Made by a program: the position numbers and the translations under genes. The notes beneath the pieces are model-generated. The model was not told the origin of the DNA. It did not search any database and worked only from the letters and a program-made list of their open reading frames with translations. Of a stretch of 62,000 nt of DNA, positions 61,986 through 62,000 are shown in pieces. The stretch is from Prorocentrum cordatum. Its lineage: Eukaryota > Sar > Dinophyceae > Prorocentrales > Prorocentraceae. The stretch spans positions 86,728 through 148,727 of the forward strand of contig CAUYUJ010004603.1 in assembly GCA_963575745.1 (NCBI GenBank). Reading direction: 5' to 3'. Numbering within the stretch: the first letter of the stretch is position 1; each line of letters opens with the position of its first letter.

Positions 61986-62000
61986 ATCCCCAGCGACGAC

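Overview
This is a eukaryotic nuclear window, almost certainly from a dinoflagellate; the species cannot be read from it. The best single clue is complement(45549..45570). It matches the 22-nt dinoflagellate spliced leader at 20 of 22 positions and lies just upstream of a broken minus-strand reading frame, as expected for a reverse-transcribed, re-integrated trans-spliced mRNA. Other support: high GC, introns with GC-AG as well as GT-AG ends, very long CCT/AGG tracts in introns, and every recognisable coding segment on the minus strand (dinoflagellate genes commonly lie in long one-way arrays). A 100-N scaffold gap lies at 59330-59429, so the last 2.6 kb is joined only by inference. No rRNA, tRNA, CRISPR or prokaryotic operon was seen.

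Coding content, all minus strand. (1) An uncharacterised multi-exon family occurs twice: a partial copy at 51-1965 and a longer copy at 49357-58865, possibly running on to 47515. The two align through several blocks but differ in introns: copy 2 has at least two introns that copy 1 lacks. (2) 3802-4765 encodes a domain with PPC and FEHP motifs of a kind I associate with dinoflagellate retroelement proteins. (3) 5950-6447 encodes a Lys/Pro/Ala-rich protein with a CSKC...GCAVC putative zinc motif. (4) 8818-11903 is a two-exon DUF7869-like DDE transposase-type gene split by a purine-rich microsatellite intron. (5) 41060-42276 is a frameshifted reverse-transcriptase remnant. (6) 44066-44732 is a possible GIY-YIG-like protein, and 44675-45536 is the leader-bearing retropseudogene. 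Segments 2 and 4 each carry a one-base slip in an A7/A8 run, which may be assembly error.

The stretch 12-41 kb is gene-poor and dense in non-autonomous elements: at least ten repeat families of about 60-350 bp, many with terminal inverted repeats and some with target-site duplications (8 bp and hAT-like for one; about 9-12 bp and Mutator-like for others). All copies noticed within a family whose polarity can be judged point the same way. One element carries a 102-bp satellite array between its inverted repeats.

A larger composite recurs: a CTGGAC box, an array of about 11-bp CCCCAAGAGG-type units, a CCT tract, and a conserved block of about 62 bp (K). It occupies two adjacent introns of copy 2 in the same order and orientation, and one of those introns is absent from copy 1. 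This suggests a mobile, intron-forming element. The composite recurs at about 22-23.4 kb and 32.9-33.7 kb where no exon was recognised. The rest of the window is microsatellite and minisatellite sequence.
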